Of a DNA stretch of 64,000 bases, positions 60,082-64,000 are shown piece by piece. A model generated the notes under the pieces. The model searched no databases and was not told where the DNA came from. It worked only from the letters and a program-made list of their open reading frames with translations. This stretch comes from Albifimbria verrucaria (lineage: Eukaryota > Ascomycota > Sordariomycetes > Hypocreales > Stachybotryaceae). The stretch spans positions 186,001 through 250,000 of the forward strand of contig JAHREC010000018.1 of assembly GCA_020081605.1 (NCBI GenBank), given 5' to 3'. The first letter of the stretch is position 1, and each line of letters opens with the position of its first letter. The position numbers and the translations under genes were made by a program.

Positions 60082-61494
60082 GTCGGCAGCGCTTTGCAAA
60101 AATGACAGAATGTAAGTCAATGAGTTGAAGATTGTGAACAGCTGTGCAAGCACACAAGGAAGGTGCAGTGGGTTGAGCAGGTCAAATGGGAGTTCGAACG
60201 GGTCTTTGTAAGAGAAGGTAGACGTTGTACAGTGGTTCTTATAGCCTGATTCACTTGGCAGCGTCTGCAGCGTCACATTATGCGGGCCAGCTATGGGCCC
60301 AGGAGGGAGTGTGACTGCTCAAGTAACATTTTCATGAATAACAAAAGTAGGCCACGACGACAACACTATGACAAACTACTTTGCTATTTGATATCCCTTT
60401 TGTTACGACTTTGACGGTAAAGGCAGAAGTGCTCAATTCAATTAGTAAGGTGAATCCGTTCCGCACACTCATTTGTGAGGCCTCTGATTAATCTCTTGTT
60501 TTCTTTTCGATCTACAACAAGATTTCTACTGTACCCTACAAATATCCGCTGTGGCATTGTCATCGAACCACAGCATGAAAACTACACATTCCAGTCTTGT
60601 TAGCCAATGAATCATATGGATGTGGATCCTAAGACGAGGCTCTGGGCCACCAACAGCCCCCACGCCGCATACTTCTCAAGGGTTTAATTGAATATTGCTT
60701 GCCTCACTTTGTCTCACAACCAACCCGCATTTGCCCCAGCGGGCCTGGCATCCTTTCAGACAGGGTACATTTGTGTAGCATCGAGTTGTTCTGTCAGATA
60801 GCATGACCAACTGAAAAGCAGGGTTACGGTAAATTGTATTATCAATTGATGTGCGTAGGCCTATGTCAACCTTCCAATTATGGGTGTACATGAGCGCAGA
60901 TAATCTTTTTCCCATAGTTCTTCAAGTCCGAGGTACTGGAGGGGTGGGCCTAGATCTCCATCAACTTACAGGGTACCGCACTTACGTGGCATTCAACATC
61001 CAGGATCGGATATGAAAAAGGAGAAACAAAAAATAAAGAAAACTAGAGCCACAAACTATGGGCTATAGTATACCGTATATAGCTATGAATCTCTAAATAA
61101 GATGTCGAGCTCTATTACTAGCCTGACAGACGTGATGAGCTCTTAATAGGGTATATTCACATGTATATATTTAATAAATATGTTTGTAAATACCATATTT
61201 TTAACGCAAAGATCTAAATATACTCTAGTGCTCACTTTGATCAATTATTATTAAAAATGATTTTTAAAATACTCATTGTATAAGCCTTCATATATTTAAA
61301 TAATTATTTAAACGAGTAAGTAATATTCGTTTTTACCCTTTCTAACCTCTACTACGTTTAAACAGTCCAACTATATGACCCATTGTTCTTTTTATATCGC
61401 CTGTCATCCCCCTTTGCGCCCTTACTCCTTCACTTATCCCAGGCATTGGATTGCATCTTTGTCAGACGCCAGAGTAACTCCCACTGTTGCTGAA
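60082..61494. other. divergent promoter region, NRPS-like / PKS
   Basis: AT-rich 1.4 kb between two divergently transcribed biosynthetic genes; no frame of interest. It probably holds both promoters. Confidence 0.5.
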
Positions 61495-64000
61495 ATGTCT
61501 TCGAGCAAGGGCATTGCACCTGAGGGTGCTTCTTCTCCAATATTCAAGCCATTGGCTATTTGTGGCATGTCGACACGCCTTCCTGGAGGAATTAGCTCCC
61601 CGGAAGAGCTCTGGGATTTCTTGATGAAAAAGGGAGATGCATGTGCCAGGATTCCACCCTCACGATGGGCCACGCATGGGCCCCAGGAAACCAATCGAGT
61701 CAAGGTCTCCAGGGTACTGCCACACCGGATGCGCCGAACTGGAAAACGCACTCATACATGTTGAGTCATGTCGACATCAGGGCTTTTGATGCCGGCCTCT
61801 TCTCCATGACACGAGCCGAGTTGGGCATGGTAGATCCCCAGCAGCGTCTTCTCCTGGAGATTACTCGGTAAGTAATCAAGTTCCTTGGTGAGGATGAATA
61901 TCTTGCTGACGACTTGAAACAAAGGGAATGCCTCGAGAGCGCTGGAGAGATGCAATGGCGCGGCAAAAATATAGGCGTATACATTGGTTCACTGGGAGAA
62001 GATTGGAACGACGTGCAATACCACGATCGACATGATCTGCACACGTATAAGCTCACTGGCACCGGAGATTTCGTACTATCCAATAGAATCTCTTATGAGT
62101 ACGATCTCCGGGGCCCTAGGTAAGGGAATCTCCTAATGGCTTCGTATTGCTTCTAGTAGCTAATGTAACAATACCAGCCTGACAGTGAGAACAGCGTGCT
62201 CCGCCTCTTTATACGGTCTAGATCTAGCCTGCCAGGCAATCCAGACAGGACAGGCCTCCAGCGCTCTAGTTGGTGGTGTAAACCTGATGATGAATCCCGC
62301 CAGTGAGTTCGGCCTGCTCGATTGTGGAGTCTATGTGTATTATGCTGATGATTCTATCTTAATATTATAGAAACCGAGGTGATGTTCCACTTTGGCGTAT
62401 TGAGCAAAGGTGCTTCATCCAAATCATTCGACGAGGATGCTGACGGTTACGCCCGAGGAGAAGCCGTATCCATGGTCTACATCAAGAAGTTAGAGGACGC
62501 GATCCGCGACGGCAACCCGATCAGAGCTGTGATCCGCTCCGCTGTAAGTAACACGGATGGGAAGACCACAGGCCTGACGAATCCCAGTGGTGTGGTTCAC
62601 GAATCTCTCATACGCTCCGCTTATCGTGCCGCCGGTCTTGAAAGTGAGATAGGGCGTACAGGCTTCTTTGAGTGCCATGCAACTGGCACCTCGAGCGGAG
62701 ATCCCCAGGAAGCCAATGCGGTGGCTAGAATCTTTAGAGCCCATGGGGGCATATACATCGGATCTGTGAAGGTGCGTGCAGAGTACAAAGTCCCCTCCGC
62801 CTCTGCGCGCAGGAGGAGCAAGTTGACAATAACCTTATTTAGCCCAACCTGGGTCATGCCGAAGGTGCTTCGGGGCTTACCTCGCTTATGAAGTGCGTTA
62901 TGGCCCTTGAAAACAAAACAATACCACCTAACATCAAACTGAACAAACCCAACCCGAGTAGTAAGTGTGCCATTCTCTTACGTATCCACGCTTTCGGTGA
63001 TGAAAATCAGCTGACTCACTGTTTCACCTGGTTTGGTTAGTCCCATTCAAAAGGCCGGCCTCCGTGTTCCCTTAGATGCCGTTCCATGGCCACAAGATCG
63101 TTCCGAGCGCGCGAGCATCAACTCTTTTGGAGTTGGCGGGGCCAACTCCCATGTCATTATCGAATCAGCCGCCTCGTTCGGGGTGTCACCAAGTGTTTCT
63201 ATTAAATCGAATGCGGTTATTAATCTGAACCCAAATGGCTCTCATATGGCCAACAGGGAAAATGCTACTGCCAATGAAGAATATGCCGTTACTTATAGAG
63301 GCCCTGCTACCACAAACTGTCCACATGTTGTTACGAAGGAGGTGCGAATGAACGCTAGGCTCGTACCATTCACAGCCAATGACGCCGATTCAGCTCGTCA
63401 AGGAGCCGCCAAGCTTAGCAGCTTTCTTGCTAGCCACTCTGACCAGATAGATGATGCTGCTTACACCATGGGGATGCGGAGGCAACACTTTCCGTATCGG
63501 TCCTTTGCTGTGATGAGCAAGCAAGATGCGGCCGACCAGGTAGAGTTTTCGGCCCCTATACGAGCATGCCCGACACAACGCACAATTGTATTTGTCTTCA
63601 CGGGACAAGGATCTCAGTGGCCTACAATGGGGTCCGCTCTGCTGTCGGACTATCGAACCGCCATGGAAGATGTTCTGCGTATGGACAAGGCGCTGGCTGC
63701 TCTGGGTCACGATATCGCCCCCGTGGGCTCTGGCGGGTAAGAATGTCCAATTTTATGTGGTATTCTGTTATTTTACGGCTACTTAATCCCGAGCGTTGCT
63801 AACTGATGCTTACCACTGTGGCAGAGCAAATGAGGCTCCCGAAAGAAAGCAGTCAGGTGCACAGGGCAGACTTGTCCCAACCTCTGTGTACGGCTATCCA
63901 AATTATCATAGTTAATCTGTTACAGAGCTGGGGAATCCAATGTGCTGCCGTCATCGGCCATTCGAGTGGAGAAATCGCGGCGGCGTACGCTGCTGGGGCT
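61495..64000 (+). CDS. highly reducing polyketide synthase, N-terminal part (KS and start of AT; runs off window)
   Basis: The first domains of an iterative type I fungal PKS. The ATG of [11 protein letters not shown] is followed by the ketosynthase: [35 protein letters not shown], the active Cys in [15 protein letters not shown], the first His in [16 protein letters not shown], and the second in [11 protein letters not shown]. After the linker comes [13 protein letters not shown], then the acyltransferase start [10 protein letters not shown] and the nucleophile motif [14 protein letters not shown] at the window edge. Introns with GT-AG ends: 61868-61924, 62120-62177, 62303-62370, 62772-62842, 62961-63040 and 63737-63824. 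Frame breaks: near 61.66 kb (between PPSRW and the next block), at the A4 run 63049-63052 (one short) and at the C5 run 63718-63722 (one extra). The highly reducing class is inferred from the KS motifs; DH, ER, KR and ACP lie outside the window. Confidence 0.87.

Noticed and set aside
59806..60276. Longer N-terminus for the NRPS-like enzyme starting at 60276
   Set aside because: The extra 65 residues are not family-like; the ATG at 60081 begins at the usual place for the class.
1..64000. tRNA or rRNA genes, CRISPR arrays
   Set aside because: None was seen by eye on either strand; CRISPR arrays are not expected in a fungal nucleus.

Overview
The window is nuclear DNA of a filamentous ascomycete (Pezizomycotina). 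Most genes have several short GT-AG introns of roughly 45-110 bases. The gene families are typical of that group: HET-domain genes, a Zn2Cys6 regulator, a GH55 glucanase, a CE15 esterase, a tyrosinase, a SAT4/PTH11-type membrane protein and polyketide and NRPS-like synthases. A Sordariomycete, perhaps Hypocreales, is my best guess, but that is inference from gene content only.

Layout, left to right. 0-16 kb: the end of a GH55 glucanase gene, a secreted subtilase, a divergent NmrA-like reductase / Zn2Cys6 regulator pair, an arylsulfotransferase-family gene and an unrecognised gene. 16-25 kb: a CYP52-like P450 with an internal stop, a HET gene, and a small secreted cysteine-containing protein. 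25.6-36 kb: a first MITE-like repeat, an orphan ORF, a 14-TM MFS exporter, and what looks like a collapsed secondary-metabolite locus (a GMC oxidoreductase reduced to its two ends and an ER-KR-ACP tail of a polyketide synthase). 36.7-46 kb: a second HET gene, a tyrosinase, a very AT-rich block and the second copy of the MITE-like repeat. 46.6-53.3 kb: a glucuronoyl esterase, then a divergent pair made of a biuret-hydrolase/allophanate-hydrolase fusion and an NCS1 permease, which together look like a nitrogen-scavenging unit with a GATA-rich promoter between them. 54.7-64 kb: a SAT4/PTH11-like membrane protein, an A-ACP-reductase NRPS-like enzyme and the start of a highly reducing polyketide synthase, probably the edge of a live biosynthetic cluster.

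A striking property of the whole window is that nearly every gene is broken by one or more single-base frame changes, mostly at mononucleotide runs and mostly as if one base of the run were missing. Reading across these sites restores family-like sequence each time. I therefore treat most of them as probable sequencing or assembly errors and annotate through them, while calling as pseudogenes only genes with other damage (nonsense codons or large deletions). The frame-break positions are listed per gene.
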